64,000 nt of DNA from Rhizobium sp. WYJ-E13 (GCF_018987265.1 NZ_CP076854.1:1116001-1180000), one strand, 5' to 3'. Shown: positions 17,833-29,168, counted from the first letter of the stretch. A program made the numbers and translations. The notes: generated by a model from the sequence alone, not told the origin.

Positions 17833-19557
17833 TCACACCGACGGAAAATCGCTGTTGGCCGCCAATCGGCGATAGACCTCAACGGCATAGAGCACGGTGC
17901 GCGTCTGCGCCTCGTGGCAATCGACGAAGACCTGCTCGTAAACCGTCTCGTCGGTCGCTTCGGTGATGATCGTTACCGGAGCCTGATAGAGCGAACCGAC
18001 CTGCTTGAGAACCGGAATGCCGTAGCGCACCTCGAAGGGAGCATTCGGCATGTGGAGGCGGACGCAATCGATCTGCCTGGCATTGAATTCGACGAGGCTC
18101 TTGTCCTCGGCAAGACGTTTGGTCACCTCTTCAAGGATCGTCTCGCCGATCGCCTCCCAGCCCGGATGAGTGCAGACAATCAGGAAGAAGCCTTTAGGGA
18201 TGGTCCAGAGTTCGAAGCCGCGCGGCAGGTAGCCCGACATAGGCCGGGTCCACTCATGGGAGGGATAGCCGTGCAGATTGAGATGCAGCTTGGCGGATGA
18301 CAGCTCAAGGGCCTTGCCGCGTGCCTCGCGCTCGTAGATCGGCGGCGGAACGGTGAAAGAGAGGTCGTCACCGAAGGCTGTGTAGCGGGCAGCGTGATGC
18401 ATATGGAAGGGGTTCTCGACGATCAGTCGCTGATGCAGCTCATATCCATCGACATTCTCCACCGGAACGATGGCAAAGTGCTGGCTGGGATCAGCAGCGA
18501 GCATTTGCGCGGCGCGCAACGCCCCGACCGGACCGCTGGTCTCATTGGCATGCTGGCCCGAGGAGATGAGCACGGCCGGTCCCGGCCCCTTGTGGTAGCG
18601 GCCGAGCACTTCACGCCCCTCACGCGAAATGGCCTTGATCGGCTCGCCTTCGATCTTCGCGAGTTCGCGGCGGATCTGACCGATCTTAAGGGGCCTCGTT
18701 GCCGTGGCGATATCGATATCCTCGCCTGCGGTCTCCTCGTGCTCGCCGAAGTCCTCGACGGTCATGACGATGCGTGGATTGCCGTCGGTGCCGCTGATAT
18801 CGGGAACGACCTGGCCTGGTCTTGCGCCGCCCTGCCCCGCCATCGCGCCCATTTCGGCATCCAGGCATTCGCGCAGACTGAAGAACAGGTCTTCATGCAT
18901 GGCTTCGCGCAGGCTGATGCTCTCGCTGCAGAAATCGAGATCGAGATCCCTGGCCGGCAGGTCGACTGCAATGCGCAGCCGGTCGAAATAGGGTTGCTTG
19001 CGCCCCCATGTCTGCTGCTTGACGGCATCGACGGCCGCCAGGAACATCGTCTCGAAATCAGTCTTCAACCGTTCGCCTCTATGCCAGCCGCAGCAGCGCA
19101 GCACCGGCCTGCCGACATGGTCATCCTCCACGACGTTGGGGGCAAAGACTGTATAGGTCTTCATCTCTCCCGCCTTGGTGGTCAGCGTGACATCGTAGGT
19201 GAGATCGAGCGTGTTGGCGTGAAAGGCAATTTTGGCATCGCCAACGAGAGCCGCCAGCGGATAGGCCTCGATCAGGAAGCGTTGCGGGTCGGCGGCAGAA
19301 TGAACGGGATAACCGATCTCCACCTTGGCAAGAGACGCGATATGCAATTCCTCAAGGAAGAAATAGACGAGCGGCTTGTAGGAGCTGCGGATGCGCGCCG
19401 TAATGCCGACGGCGGCCAGCTTTTCTTCTGCAGCCTGCCGCGAGGGCGCATCGTCGAAGACCCACGCTTCAACCGGGATGCCCGGCGGATTGGCGATCAG
19501 CTCGGAAACAAGCACGTCGAGCGTGCGCGGAACGTCGAGATCGAGAATAGTGCTCAT
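17833..19557 (-). CDS. M14-family metallopeptidase-like protein (succinylglutamate desuccinylase/carboxypeptidase fold)
   Basis: 574 residues. The zinc-binding motif of M14 enzymes is visible as H336-x2-E339 in SGQHANETSG, with a third ligand H429 in LHLNLHG about 90 residues later. The first ~300 residues form an extra domain that I cannot place. No signal peptide, so it is cytoplasmic. Last gene of the second peptide-importer operon, starting by ATGA overlap with the permease gene. It likely trims imported peptides or N-acyl amino acids. Confidence 0.8.
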   Translation of the reverse strand: MSTILDLDVPRTLDVLVSELIANPPGIPVEAWVFDDAPSRQAAEEKLAAVGITARIRSSYKPLVYFFLEELHIASLAKVEIGYPVHSAADPQRFLIEAYPLAALVGDAKIAFHANTLDLTYDVTLTTKAGEMKTYTVFAPNVVEDDHVGRPVLRCCGWHRGERLKTDFETMFLAAVDAVKQQTWGRKQPYFDRLRIAVDLPARDLDLDFCSESISLREAMHEDLFFSLRECLDAEMGAMAGQGGARPGQVVPDISGTDGNPRIVMTVEDFGEHEETAGEDIDIATATRPLKIGQIRRELAKIEGEPIKAISREGREVLGRYHKGPGPAVLISSGQHANETSGPVGALRAAQMLAADPSQHFAIVPVENVDGYELHQRLIVENPFHMHHAARYTAFGDDLSFTVPPPIYEREARGKALELSSAKLHLNLHGYPSHEWTRPMSGYLPRGFELWTIPKGFFLIVCTHPGWEAIGETILEEVTKRLAEDKSLVEFNARQIDCVRLHMPNAPFEVRYGIPVLKQVGSLYQAPVTIITEATDETVYEQVFVDCHEAQTRTVLYAVEVYRRLAANSDFPSV

Positions 19558-20405
19558 TTTTCCCTCGTCGGATCGAGATAGTCACGAAGCCAGTCACCGA
19601 GCAGATTGAGCCCGAGAACGGTGAACATGATGGCAAAGCCCGGGAAGACGCTGACCCACCATGCCGACTGCACATAGGTGCGCCCGTCAGCGAGCATACC
19701 GCCCCAGCTTGGAATGGAGGCGTCGACGCCGAGGCCGACAAAGGTCAGGCTGCTTTCCAGCAGGATGTTGTTGGCGACGTTCAGCGTCATCAGCACGATG
19801 ATAGGGCCGATGATGTTCGGCAGGATATGTACGAGAATGATCCGCATGCGACCGACGCCGATCGCTCGCGCCGACTGGATGAATTCGCGATCGCGCAGGG
19901 AGAGCACGAGGCCGCGCACCAGACGGGCATATTGCACCCACTGGGCGATGATCATCAGCGAAATGAGGATCGGCAGGCCCGGCCCGACGATGGCGATGAA
20001 GGTCAGCGCCATCAGCATGAAAGGCATGGCCAGCTGCACGTCGGCAATGCGCATGAGGATCATGTCGGCGACGCCGCGAAAATAGCCGGCAATCAGCCCG
20101 GCGATCGTGCCGACGATGGTCGCGCCGGTGACCGACAGTAATCCGACGATCAGAGAAATCTTGCCGCCGGCGGCAATGCGCGCCAGCACGTCGCGGCCGA
20201 GGGGATCGGTACCGAAAATATGATTGAGGCTGACGAATGGCGGCAACAGTCGGGCGCGAAGATCCATCATGTCCGCCTTGGTTCCGAATATCACATCGGA
20301 GAAGACGACAAGCAGAACCATCCCGGCGGTGAGCAGGATGCCGAGGATGAGTTCCAGCGGCGTATGGCGGAAGAGGGATCGGGACTTTGTCTGAGAGGAT
20401 ACCAT
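19554..20405 (-). CDS. Peptide ABC permease, DppC type (system 2)
   Basis: 283 residues with the N-terminal motif HIFGTDPLGRDVLARI, about five membrane segments and the EAA loop (IGVGRMRIILVHILPNI). It starts 3 bp after the DppB-type gene and overlaps the M14 gene by 4 nt. Inner membrane component of the second peptide-type importer. Confidence 0.9.
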   Translation of the reverse strand: MVSSQTKSRSLFRHTPLELILGILLTAGMVLLVVFSDVIFGTKADMMDLRARLLPPFVSLNHIFGTDPLGRDVLARIAAGGKISLIVGLLSVTGATIVGTIAGLIAGYFRGVADMILMRIADVQLAMPFMLMALTFIAIVGPGLPILISLMIIAQWVQYARLVRGLVLSLRDREFIQSARAIGVGRMRIILVHILPNIIGPIIVLMTLNVANNILLESSLTFVGLGVDASIPSWGGMLADGRTYVQSAWWVSVFPGFAIMFTVLGLNLLGDWLRDYLDPTREK

Positions 20406-20408
20406 GGC

Positions 20409-21332
20409 TCACTTCCTCCCGATGCGCGGATCGATGATGCCATAGGCAATGTCGATCACCAGGTTGGTCAGCACGATCAGCAGCGCCAGCACGGTGATCG
20501 TGCCTTGCAGCACGGGATAGTCGCGCGACGAGATGGCATCGAAGGCAAGGCTGCCCATGCCCGGCCAATTGAAGACGCGCTCGACGATAACCACCCCGCC
20601 GAGCAGATCACCGAATTGCAGACCGACGAAGGTGAGCAGCGGAATGAGGCAGTTGCGCAGTGCGTGCTTGTAGAGCACGACCCTGTCCTTGAGCCCCTTG
20701 GCGCGGGAGACGAGAATGAATTGTGCCGACAGGGTCTCGAGCATGGCCGAGCGCACGATGCGCACATTGACCGCCGAGAGGATGAGCGCCAGCGTCAGGC
20801 AGGGTAGAATCAGGCCCGAATAGGCCAGGAAGCCGCTGGACGGCAGCCATTCCAGCTTGATTGAGAAGATCAGCACCAGCATGATCGCCAGCCAGAAATT
20901 CGGGAATGATAGCCCGACGAGCGACAGGATGCGGACGATCTGATCCGCCCACGAGCCCGACTTGACCGCAGCATGAATGCCGAGCGGGATCGAAATGACG
21001 AAGGACAGGATGAGCGACAGGAAGGACAAGAGCAGCGTTGCCGGCAAGGCCTGCGCAATCAGGCTCCAGACCGGCGTGCCACCGAAGAAGCTCTTGCCGA
21101 AGTCGCCTTTGATGACGCCGGAGATGAAATTCAAATATTGCATGTGGAACGGTTGGTCGAGACCAAGGCCGACACGAATATTCTGCAGATCCTGCTCGGT
21201 GACGGCAGCGCCGCCGCTGACGAGCATGGCTGTCGGATCACCGGACAGCCGGATCGCATAGGAAACGAGTAGCGTGACGACGATCACGACGAAAAGTGCC
21301 TGCAAGAGGCGTTTGGCAATATAGGCTGGCAT
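20409..21332 (-). CDS. Peptide ABC permease, DppB type (system 2)
   Basis: 307 residues with about six membrane segments, a DppB-like N terminus (AKRLLQALFVVIVVTLL) and the loop SRAKGLKDRVVLYKHALRN. It follows the binding-protein gene after a 60-bp gap that contains a hairpin. Pairs with the downstream DppC-type protein. Confidence 0.9.
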   Translation of the reverse strand: MPAYIAKRLLQALFVVIVVTLLVSYAIRLSGDPTAMLVSGGAAVTEQDLQNIRVGLGLDQPFHMQYLNFISGVIKGDFGKSFFGGTPVWSLIAQALPATLLLSFLSLILSFVISIPLGIHAAVKSGSWADQIVRILSLVGLSFPNFWLAIMLVLIFSIKLEWLPSSGFLAYSGLILPCLTLALILSAVNVRIVRSAMLETLSAQFILVSRAKGLKDRVVLYKHALRNCLIPLLTFVGLQFGDLLGGVVIVERVFNWPGMGSLAFDAISSRDYPVLQGTITVLALLIVLTNLVIDIAYGIIDPRIGRK

Positions 21333-21356
21333 GGCGTGACCCTGCGGAGGAAATGG

Positions 21357-21378
21357 CTGCCTGCCGCAAGACAGGCAG
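21357..21378 (-). other. Hairpin between binding-protein and permease genes (system 2)
   Basis: CTGCCTG (21357-21363) and CAGGCAG (21372-21378) form a 7-bp stem with an 8-nt loop in the only real gap inside the operon, just after the binding-protein stop. It probably stabilises the binding-protein message or reduces read-through into the permeases. Confidence 0.5.
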
Positions 21379-21392
21379 TCGAGCGGGGTTGT

Positions 21393-22913
21393 TTAGTCGA
21401 CCGATACGTCTACAAAGCGGAAACGCACGTCCGGGGTCGGCGCCAGGTTCTTCACGCGCTTGTTGATCGCGTAGAGCGTATTGCCGTTGTAGAGGGGCAT
21501 CTCGAAGGCCTGGTCGGCTGCATAAGCTGCGACCTCGCCCAGGATCTTCTTGCGCTCATCGACATTATAGGTCGAGCGCTGCGCTTCGAGCAGTTGATCC
21601 AGCTTGGCGTCCTTGATGTAGGGATTCCAGAACTGGCCGCTGTGATAGAGCAGATAGGCCGTATTGTCGAAGTCGAAGGTCCAGCCGCCCCACTGGAACT
21701 GGTAGAGTGAACCGGTTTTGCCGTGCGCGATGATATCGGTGTAATAGACGTTGGTCTCATAGGACTTCAGCGAGGCATTGATGCCGACGGCCTGAAGATA
21801 GGCGGCGACCGTCTGGGACACTTCGCGGAAGGTCGCGTCGGTGCCGACGAAGGAAAGCTCCAGGCTGGTGCCGGGTTTCACGCCAGCCTTGTCGAGGGCT
21901 GCCTTTGCGGCTGCGGGATCAAAGGGTATCGGCTTCAGATTGGGATCATAGCCAAGCGACAGCGAGCTCTGAAGGCTTGCAATCGGGTTGCCATTACCCT
22001 GCAGGATCTGCTCGATGATAGCCTCGCGGTCGACCGCCTGGATCAGCGCCTTGCGCACCGCCGGATCCTTGGTGATACCGTCGGTATTGTTGAAGCGCAG
22101 CATGGCGACGTCAGGACCGGTGATGCTTTCCACTTCCAGCTTGGGATCACCCTTGATCGTATCGATCAGGCTGATCGGCACGAGCGTTGCAATATCGATG
22201 CCACCCGACTGCAGCTCGGAGACCTGGGTCGCGGCTTCGGAAATGAAGCGGTAGACGAGGCCAGACAGCTTCGGTGCGCCGCCCCAGTAATCGGCGTTGG
22301 CTTCCAGCGTCAGGCTGATCTTCGGCTTGTAGTCGGCGAATTTGAACGGGCCGGTGCCGACCGGATGCAGGTTGAAATATTCGTCACCCTTCTCCTGGAT
22401 ATATTTCGGCGGCACGATCATGCCGCCATAACCGGCAAGCTTGGTGATCAGTACCGGATCGGGGCTCTTCAGGATGAAATCGACGGTGTAATCGTCGATG
22501 ACCTTGACCTCGCCGATCGAGGTGTAATTGGCCTGCTGTGGCCCCTTGGCACCTTCCGGCCCGAGGAGACGGTCGAAGGTGAACTTGACGGCTGCGGCGT
22601 TGAAGTCCTCACCGTCGTGGAATTTCACGCCCTTGCGCAGCGTGAAACGGATGCGCTTGTTGTCGTCAAGGAATTCCCAGGCTGTGGCGAGGCCGGGCTG
22701 CAGCTTCAGGTCCGTGCTGCGCTGGACGAGACCGTCAAAAATATTGCTGCCGATACGGCCCCAGGTCAGCGTGAACGTATCGATCGGATCCCAGCTGCCG
22801 TCATCGCGTTCGAGCGCGACGGTCAGTGTTCCGGCAGCGTGGGCGGCATTGATGGTTGCAGCAAGCGGCAGGACCGACATTGCGGCGGCAAGAAAGAGAT
22901 TTTTATATCGCAT
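21393..22913 (-). CDS. Periplasmic binding protein, family 5 (system 2)
   Basis: 506 residues with a signal peptide over about 1-26 (ends NAAHA/AG). SBP_bac_5 features include LQPGLATAWEFLDDNKRI, KFHDGEDFNAAAVKFTFDRLL and VGTGPFKFADY. It lies third in the operon marR-ATPase-SBP-permeases-M14. With a 5-oxoprolinase encoded immediately upstream and an M14 peptidase downstream, pyroglutamyl or N-blocked peptides are reasonable ligands; this is inference. Confidence 0.9.
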   Translation of the reverse strand: MRYKNLFLAAAMSVLPLAATINAAHAAGTLTVALERDDGSWDPIDTFTLTWGRIGSNIFDGLVQRSTDLKLQPGLATAWEFLDDNKRIRFTLRKGVKFHDGEDFNAAAVKFTFDRLLGPEGAKGPQQANYTSIGEVKVIDDYTVDFILKSPDPVLITKLAGYGGMIVPPKYIQEKGDEYFNLHPVGTGPFKFADYKPKISLTLEANADYWGGAPKLSGLVYRFISEAATQVSELQSGGIDIATLVPISLIDTIKGDPKLEVESITGPDVAMLRFNNTDGITKDPAVRKALIQAVDREAIIEQILQGNGNPIASLQSSLSLGYDPNLKPIPFDPAAAKAALDKAGVKPGTSLELSFVGTDATFREVSQTVAAYLQAVGINASLKSYETNVYYTDIIAHGKTGSLYQFQWGGWTFDFDNTAYLLYHSGQFWNPYIKDAKLDQLLEAQRSTYNVDERKKILGEVAAYAADQAFEMPLYNGNTLYAINKRVKNLAPTPDVRFRFVDVSVD

Positions 22914-22963
22914 TTTCAGTTCCCCATTTTTCTTTTTCGGTGACTGTTCTGGTGCGGCCTGTC

Positions 22964-24796
22964 CTATGGGATGGTTTCGGACAGCTTCTGCGGCTCGGCC
23001 GCAACGAAGTGGGAGGACGAGAATCGGCTGTACTGCAGAAGCGCCGGTTCATCGCCGATTTTCCGAACCGGGCTCGGTATCGCGCCGGTCAGAAGCGTGG
23101 TGTCGATGTTGCGATCGGGATCGGGGACAGGAATGGCCGACAGCAGCTTGCGCGTATAGGGATGCTGCGGGTTCTCGAAGATTTCCTGCCGGGAGCCGAT
23201 CTCGACGATCTGGCCGAGATACATGACCGCGACGCGGTGGCTGATTTTCTCGACCACAGCCATGTCATGGGTGATGAAGAGATAGGAAAGCCCACGCTCC
23301 CGCTGCAGCTCCAGAAGCAGATCGAGGATCTGTGCCTGGATCGAAACGTCGAGCGCGGAGACCGATTCATCCGCTATGATCAGTTCCGGATCGCTGGCGA
23401 GCGCACGGGCGATGCAGACACGTTGGCGCTGGCCACCAGAGAGTTCATGCGGAAAACGCGTTCTGTATTCGCGCGGCAGGCCGACGCGATCGAGCAGGGC
23501 GAGCGTGCGAGCCTCGACCGCTGCCTTGTTCGGCTGCAATTTGTGCACGATCATAGGCTCGGCGATGCTGGCAGCTACCCGCTGGCGTGGATCAAGTGCC
23601 GCGTAAGGATCCTGGAAAATATACTGGATCCTCTGCAGCAGGGAACGCTTCTCGCGCGGATCCATTTCGGCGACATCGCGACCACGGAAGCGGATCTTGC
23701 CGCCAGTCGGCTCCATGATCTGCTGCAGCATGCGGCCGGTCGTCGATTTGCCGCTGCCGGATTCGCCGACAAGTGCCAGCGTCTCACCGGCGGCAATCTC
23801 GAAGGAAATGCCTTCAACCGCATGGATGCGATGCGTCAGGCGGCCGAACAGGCTTCTGCGCGCAGCAAAGCGCGCCGTCAGACCATCGACCTGCAGCAGC
23901 GGCAACTTGCTGTCGAAGCGGGCCGCTTCCAGTGCCTCACTATTCGGCGGCGCCTTGCCCGACATACTGCCGAGACGCGGCACGGCCGCAAGCAGGGCTT
24001 GCGTGTAAGGATGCTGCGGATTGGAAAACAGCGCCCGGACCGGGGCATCCTCCAGCTTTTCGCCATGGCGCAGCACGATCACGTCATCAGCCATCTCGGC
24101 AACAACACCCATGTCATGGGTGATGAAGATCACGGCCATGCCGAGCTCACGCTGCAGTTCGCGGATTGTATTGAGGATCTGCGCCTGGATTGTCACGTCA
24201 AGCGCAGTCGTTGGCTCGTCGGCGATCAGCAGCTTGGGACGGCAGGACAACGCCATGGCAATCATCACGCGCTGGCGCATGCCGCCGGAGAGCTGATGCG
24301 GATAACGTTTCATCATCGCATCGGCGTCGGGAATGCGAACCTTCTCCAGCATGTCCCGCGCGATACGGTTGGCCTCAGCGCGCGTGGTCTTCTGATGCAG
24401 GAGGATGGCTTCGACAATCTGGTCGCCGATCGAAAAAACCGGATCGAGCGAGGTCATCGGCTCCTGGAAGATCATGGCGATCTCCCCTCCCCGGATCTGC
24501 CGGATGCGGTCGGGGCTCGCGGTCACCAGATCGACCGGCCCGTTGCGGCTCTGGAAGAGGATCTCGCCGCCGCTGATGCGGCCGCCGGAAAAATCGGTGA
24601 GGCGCATGATGGCCCTCGACGTTACCGACTTCCCCGAGCCGGATTCACCGACAATGGCGAGCGTCTTGCCTGGCCTGACATCGAAACTCAGCGATTTGAC
24701 GGCCCGAAACTGGCCGGACCTGAAGTCGACGGACAGTGAGCGAACCGAGAGAATGGCGGAAGCGGAAGCGCTGTTGCTCTCGGTCGATCTACTCAT
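22964..24796 (-). CDS. Fused DppD-DppF ABC ATPase (system 2)
   Basis: 610 residues with two ABC domains. Both carry Walker A GESGSGKS, the signature LSGGMRQR or LSGGQRQR, and Walker B LLIADEP or LIIADES. The start overlaps the marR stop by 4 nt (ATGA), so regulator and transporter are co-translated. As in system 1, the two ATPases are fused into one chain. Confidence 0.9.
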   Translation of the reverse strand: MSRSTESNSASASAILSVRSLSVDFRSGQFRAVKSLSFDVRPGKTLAIVGESGSGKSVTSRAIMRLTDFSGGRISGGEILFQSRNGPVDLVTASPDRIRQIRGGEIAMIFQEPMTSLDPVFSIGDQIVEAILLHQKTTRAEANRIARDMLEKVRIPDADAMMKRYPHQLSGGMRQRVMIAMALSCRPKLLIADEPTTALDVTIQAQILNTIRELQRELGMAVIFITHDMGVVAEMADDVIVLRHGEKLEDAPVRALFSNPQHPYTQALLAAVPRLGSMSGKAPPNSEALEAARFDSKLPLLQVDGLTARFAARRSLFGRLTHRIHAVEGISFEIAAGETLALVGESGSGKSTTGRMLQQIMEPTGGKIRFRGRDVAEMDPREKRSLLQRIQYIFQDPYAALDPRQRVAASIAEPMIVHKLQPNKAAVEARTLALLDRVGLPREYRTRFPHELSGGQRQRVCIARALASDPELIIADESVSALDVSIQAQILDLLLELQRERGLSYLFITHDMAVVEKISHRVAVMYLGQIVEIGSRQEIFENPQHPYTRKLLSAIPVPDPDRNIDTTLLTGAIPSPVRKIGDEPALLQYSRFSSSHFVAAEPQKLSETIP

Positions 24797-25323
24797 AAGG
24801 TTGCCGCTGACCTCGCTGCCTGCTCGTAATATCCCGACAGGGCTCTCAGATGGGAGGCAATGTCGGAGAGTTCATCCTGTGAAAGGCCTGAGAGCTTGGT
24901 CGCCTCCACCAGCAGACGCTCGCGGATATCGGAATAGCGTGTCAGCGCCTCCAGGCCCTTGTCGGTGACCTGGATCACCTTTTCCTTTCCGGATTTTCCG
25001 GTCTTGACGAGCCCAGCCGCATCGAGCTTCTTCACCGCGTAATTGGCGATATGCGTATCCTCAATATCGAGCACGAGACAGAGATCGGAAAGCGTCTTCG
25101 GCCGGCCGCGATGACGGACGGAATGGATGATGAGGATTTCCACCGGCGACAGGCTCGGCACCCCGGCTGCAGCCATGCATCGCACCATCCAGCGATTGAA
25201 AGCGTGAGAAAAAAGGATGGATCCGTATTCAAGTTCGGAGAGGGCCGGAGAACTGCCGAGCGCCAGATGGGCGGACGACACGATCAATTCGCGGGGGGCT
25301 TTTCGTTCCTTCGGTTTATCCAA
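24793..25323 (-). CDS. MarR/winged-helix transcriptional regulator
   Basis: 176 residues from a TTG start at 25323 (GAGAGAG upstream). A winged helix lies around 65-130 (LSPVEILIIHSVRHRG, then LCLVLDIEDTHIANYAVKKLDAAGLV and the wing TGKSGKEKVIQVTDKG). First gene of the peptide-importer operon. A perfect inverted repeat 49 bp upstream is the likely operator, implying autoregulation together with the transporter. A related half-site lies before the 5-oxoprolinase gene. Confidence 0.85.
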   Translation of the reverse strand: MDKPKERKAPRELIVSSAHLALGSSPALSELEYGSILFSHAFNRWMVRCMAAAGVPSLSPVEILIIHSVRHRGRPKTLSDLCLVLDIEDTHIANYAVKKLDAAGLVKTGKSGKEKVIQVTDKGLEALTRYSDIRERLLVEATKLSGLSQDELSDIASHLRALSGYYEQAARSAATL

Positions 25324-25371
25324 TGAACTCTCTCATCTCAGAACTGAAGTACGTTAAGCAGGTTAGCCGGA

Positions 25372-25399
25372 AGCGATAATTTGTCAACAAATTATCGCT
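25372..25399. promoter_or_regulatory. Perfect 13-bp inverted repeat, likely MarR operator
   Basis: AGCGATAATTTGT (25372-25384) and its exact reverse complement (25387-25399) are separated by CA. It is the only such long perfect dyad noticed in the window and lies between the 5-oxoprolinase stop and the marR start. Dyad size and position are typical of autoregulated MarR sites. It could also overlap the operon promoter. Confidence 0.7.
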
Positions 25400-25509
25400 A
25401 AGATTTCTCTATTCTGCCGTCGTTTCTCCTGCCCCGTTCCTACATGCGTTCGACATTTAGGAACGCGGCTCTATTGCATTGATTCTAAATCATTTTAACT
25501 GATCACGCT

Positions 25510-28500
25510 TCAGGCATCGGGTGGCCCGTATCCGCCGCCTGTCGGGGTCACGACCGTAAAGGCTTCGCCCGCTTCCAGCACTGTATGAGCAGCACCGCTC
25601 AGTTCATCGATCGTACCGTCGTTGCGACGAACATAGTTGCGACCGGTCTGTCCGGGCTCGCCGCCCTTCGAGCCGAAAGGTGCGACACGGCGATGGCCGG
25701 AGAGAACGGCAAATTCGAGCTTCTCGAGCGTGCGGATCGTGCGCTGCGTGCCGTTGCCGGCATGCCACTGGCCGCGACCACCGGAATTCGGACGGATGTG
25801 GAAATCTTCGAGCACGACCGGGAAACGGCTCTCCAGGATTTCAGGATCGGTCAGACGCGAATTGGTCATATGCGTGTGCACCGCGTCCGCACCATTGAAG
25901 CCGGGGCCGGCGGGGGCACCAGAGCAGATGGTCTCGTAATATTGGTAGATGTCGTTGCCGAAGGTCAGGTTGTTCATCGTCCCTTGCGCCGCGGCCATGG
26001 CGCCTACCGCACCGATCAGGCAGTTTGTAACGGCCTGACTGACCTCGACATTGCCGGCGACGACCGCTGCGGGATAGGCCGGCGTCAGCATCGTACCTTC
26101 GGGGATAACGATACGGATCGGCCGCAGGCAGCCGGCATTCATCGGAATATCCGCCTCGACCAGCACGCGGAAGACATAAAGTACGGCAGCCCGCGTGACC
26201 GGTGCCGGCGCATTGAAATTGTCGGGCCGCTGCGCCGACGTGCCGGTAAAGTCGACCGTTGCCTCGCGCTTCTTGCGATCGATGGCGATCTTGACGACGA
26301 TCTTGCAGCCCTGATCCATCTCATAGGAAAATTCGCCGTCCGGCAGCCGGTCGAGCACGCGGCGCACGCTCTCGGCGGCGTTATCCTGCACATGGCCCAT
26401 GTAGGCATCGACCACATCCTCGCCGAAGTACCCGATCATCTTTTTAAGCTCGGCCACGCCTTTTTCGTTGGCAGCGACCTGCGCCTTCAGATCATTGACA
26501 TTCTGCGCCAGCGTACGCACCGGATAGCGTGCGCCGGTGAGGAGATCGGCAAGGGCGCCTTCCCGGAAACGACCACGATCGAGCAGCTTGAAATTGTCGA
26601 TATAGACGCCTTCTTCCTCGATATGGGTCGCAAGCGGTGACATCGAGCCGGGCGAAATACCGCCGATATCGGCGTGATGGCCACGGCTCGCCACCCAGAA
26701 GCGGATGCGTGCACCGGCATCGTCGAAGACAGGCGTGCAGACGGTGAGGTCAGGCAGATGCGTTCCGCCATTATAGGGCGCATTGATCAGGAAAACATCG
26801 CCCGGATGAATGACCGGGTTTTCACGGATGGCAGTCGCGACCGACGCATCCATGGAGCCGAGATGCACCGGCATATGCGGTGCATTGGCGACGAGATTGC
26901 CGTCCGCATCGAAGACCGCGCAGGAGAAATCGAGCCGCTCCTTGATGTTGACGGAATAGGCCGTGTTCTGCAGCGTCACACCCATCTGCTCGGCAATCGA
27001 CATGAAGAGATTGTTGAAGATCTCGAGCATGACCGGATCGGCCTTGGTGCCGATCGCCGTGCGCTCCGGCAGGGCCTCGATACGCGTCAGCACGATATGA
27101 TCACGTGCCGTCAACTTCGCCTGCCAGCCATCTTCCACGACGGTCGTCTGGTTCGGCTCGATGATGATCGCGGGGCCTGTCACCGTCTGGCCGGGGATAA
27201 TACTGTCGCGCAGAACGACTGCCGCATTATGGCTCTCGCCCTGCGAATGGAAGCGGGTATGGCGGATGGCCGAGGCTTCGCCACGGCCCGCCTCGCCACG
27301 CTCGACATCGATCTCAGCGGCCGCACCGCCGATGCATTCGACCTCGGCCGCTTCAACGACCAGCGGTTTATCCTCCGCAACGAAACCGAAGCGGCGCTTG
27401 TGCAGCACCTCGAATTCCTGACGAAGCCGGGCCGCATCGTCCCCTTGTGGAAACAGCGCCTCGACCGCGAGCAGCGTATCGGTGCCGGCATAACGGATAT
27501 GGGCGCGAACCACCGTCTTGATCTTCTCGGCATCCACGCCCTGCGCCACCAGTTCCGGCAGGCATTCGCCCTGCAACTCGCGTCCGAGTGCAACGATCGC
27601 AGCAGGTGCCGCCTCATCAAGCGGCACGCCGAGCGCCTTCTGGCGGGTGGAGCGGATATCGGCAAGCCCCATGCCATAGGCTGACAGCAGCCCCGACATC
27701 GGGTGCAGCAGAATGCTCTTCATGCCGAGCGCATCTGCCACAAGGCAGGCATGCTGGCCGCCAGCGCCGCCAAAACAGTTTAATGCGTAACGCGTGACGT
27801 CATAACCGCGCTGGACGGAAATCTTCTTGATCGCCTCGACCATATTGGCAACGGCGATGCGGATGAAACCATCCGCCACCTCTTCGGGGCTGCGCCCATC
27901 GCCGATCTCGGTGGCCAGTTCGGCAAATTTCTGCCGCACCGTCTCGGCATCGAGAGGCTGGTCCTGGTTCGGGCCGAAGATCGCCGGGAAAAACTCCGGC
28001 AACAGTTTGCCCGCCATGACATTGGCATCGGTGACCGCAAGCGGTCCGCCGTTGCGATAACAGGCCGGTCCCGGATAGGCGCCGGCGGAATCCGGTCCGA
28101 CACGGAAGCGGCCGCCGTCGAAATGCAGGATCGAACCACCGCCTGCCGCGACCGTATGAATAAGCATCATCGGCGCGCGAACGCGCACGCCGGCGACTTC
28201 CGTTTCGAAAGCGCGCTCATATTCGCCGTCGAAATGCGCAACGTCCGTCGAGGTGCCGCCCATATCAAAGCCGATGACATGGCCGAAACCTGCCTGCTCA
28301 CCGGTCTTGGCAAGACCAACGACACCGCCGGCCGGGCCGGACAGGATAGCGTCCTTGCCCTGAAACATGTCGGCCGCCGTCAGACCGCCGGAGGACATCA
28401 TGAACATGACGCGCGCGCCGGTGTGCGCTACATCGAGCTCATCCGAAACCTGGCGCACATAGCGACCGAGCACCGGAGAAAGATAGGCATCGACAACGGT

Positions 28501-29136
28501 CGTATCGCCCCGGCCGACCAGCTTGATCAGCGGCGAGACCTCATGACTGACGGAAACCTGCTCGAAACCGATGGCGCGGGCAATGCGCGCCGCTGCTGCC
28601 TCATGCTCCGGATATTTATAGGCATGCATGAAAACGATGGCGACAGCGCGATAGCCCTTGGTGCGCAGATCGCGCAGTGCCGCTTCCGTCGATGCTTCAT
28701 CGAGATGAAGCTCGACCGTACCGTCCGCCAGCACGCGTTCGTCGAGCTCGACCACATCCTGATAAAGCGCTTCCGGCTTTATGATCTCCGTCGCGAAGAT
28801 GTTCTTGCGCTCCTGGTAGCCGATGCGCAGCGCGTCGCGGAAACCCTTTGTGGTGATCAGCGCGAGGCGTTCACCCTTGCGCTCCAATAGCGCATTGGTG
28901 GCGACCGTGGTTCCCATGCGCACCTCGCCGATCAGTCCGGCCGGTATCGCTTCGCCGGCCGTGAGACCCAGATGCTGCCTGATGCCGTGGACGGCGGCAT
29001 CACGATAGGCTTCGAGGTTTTCGGAGAGCACTTTTCGAGCGTGAAGCGCGCCCGATGGGTCACGCCCGACGACATCCGTGAAGGTGCCGCCACGATCGAT
29101 CCAGAAGTCCCAACTACCAGCCGCAATGCCCGACAA
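25510..29136 (-). CDS. 5-oxoprolinase (ATP-hydrolysing), fused HyuA-HyuB hydantoinase type
   Basis: About 1208 residues. The N-terminal HyuA half starts [15 protein letters not shown] and contains [18 protein letters not shown] and [16 protein letters not shown]. The HyuB half has [19 protein letters not shown] and [16 protein letters not shown]. Single-chain fusions of this size are typical of 5-oxoprolinase, which opens pyroglutamate to glutamate using ATP; N-methylhydantoinase is the alternative. No ATG fits: TTG at 29136 has GGAGG 5 nt upstream, and another in-frame TTG lies at 29151. It sits upstream of the MarR/peptide importer operon on the same strand, with a degenerate copy of the MarR half-site before it, so pyroglutamyl compounds may be the shared substrate. 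Confidence 0.88.
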   Translation of the reverse strand: MSGIAAGSWDFWIDRGGTFTDVVGRDPSGALHARKVLSENLEAYRDAAVHGIRQHLGLTAGEAIPAGLIGEVRMGTTVATNALLERKGERLALITTKGFRDALRIGYQERKNIFATEIIKPEALYQDVVELDERVLADGTVELHLDEASTEAALRDLRTKGYRAVAIVFMHAYKYPEHEAAAARIARAIGFEQVSVSHEVSPLIKLVGRGDTTVVDAYLSPVLGRYVRQVSDELDVAHTGARVMFMMSSGGLTAADMFQGKDAILSGPAGGVVGLAKTGEQAGFGHVIGFDMGGTSTDVAHFDGEYERAFETEVAGVRVRAPMMLIHTVAAGGGSILHFDGGRFRVGPDSAGAYPGPACYRNGGPLAVTDANVMAGKLLPEFFPAIFGPNQDQPLDAETVRQKFAELATEIGDGRSPEEVADGFIRIAVANMVEAIKKISVQRGYDVTRYALNCFGGAGGQHACLVADALGMKSILLHPMSGLLSAYGMGLADIRSTRQKALGVPLDEAAPAAIVALGRELQGECLPELVAQGVDAEKIKTVVRAHIRYAGTDTLLAVEALFPQGDDAARLRQEFEVLHKRRFGFVAEDKPLVVEAAEVECIGGAAAEIDVERGEAGRGEASAIRHTRFHSQGESHNAAVVLRDSIIPGQTVTGPAIIIEPNQTTVVEDGWQAKLTARDHIVLTRIEALPERTAIGTKADPVMLEIFNNLFMSIAEQMGVTLQNTAYSVNIKERLDFSCAVFDADGNLVANAPHMPVHLGSMDASVATAIRENPVIHPGDVFLINAPYNGGTHLPDLTVCTPVFDDAGARIRFWVASRGHHADIGGISPGSMSPLATHIEEEGVYIDNFKLLDRGRFREGALADLLTGARYPVRTLAQNVNDLKAQVAANEKGVAELKKMIGYFGEDVVDAYMGHVQDNAAESVRRVLDRLPDGEFSYEMDQGCKIVVKIAIDRKKREATVDFTGTSAQRPDNFNAPAPVTRAAVLYVFRVLVEADIPMNAGCLRPIRIVIPEGTMLTPAYPAAVVAGNVEVSQAVTNCLIGAVGAMAAAQGTMNNLTFGNDIYQYYETICSGAPAGPGFNGADAVHTHMTNSRLTDPEILESRFPVVLEDFHIRPNSGGRGQWHAGNGTQRTIRTLEKLEFAVLSGHRRVAPFGSKGGEPGQTGRNYVRRNDGTIDELSGAAHTVLEAGEAFTVVTPTGGGYGPPDA

Positions 29137-29168
29137 AATCGCCTCCGCCAATCGTTTCCGACATCACT

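Noticed and set aside
22856-24739. 627-codon plus-strand frame opposite the peptide ATPase gene
   Set aside because: It is the antisense of the clear two-domain ATPase at 22964-24796, has no recognisable domain and is a by-product of high GC codon bias.
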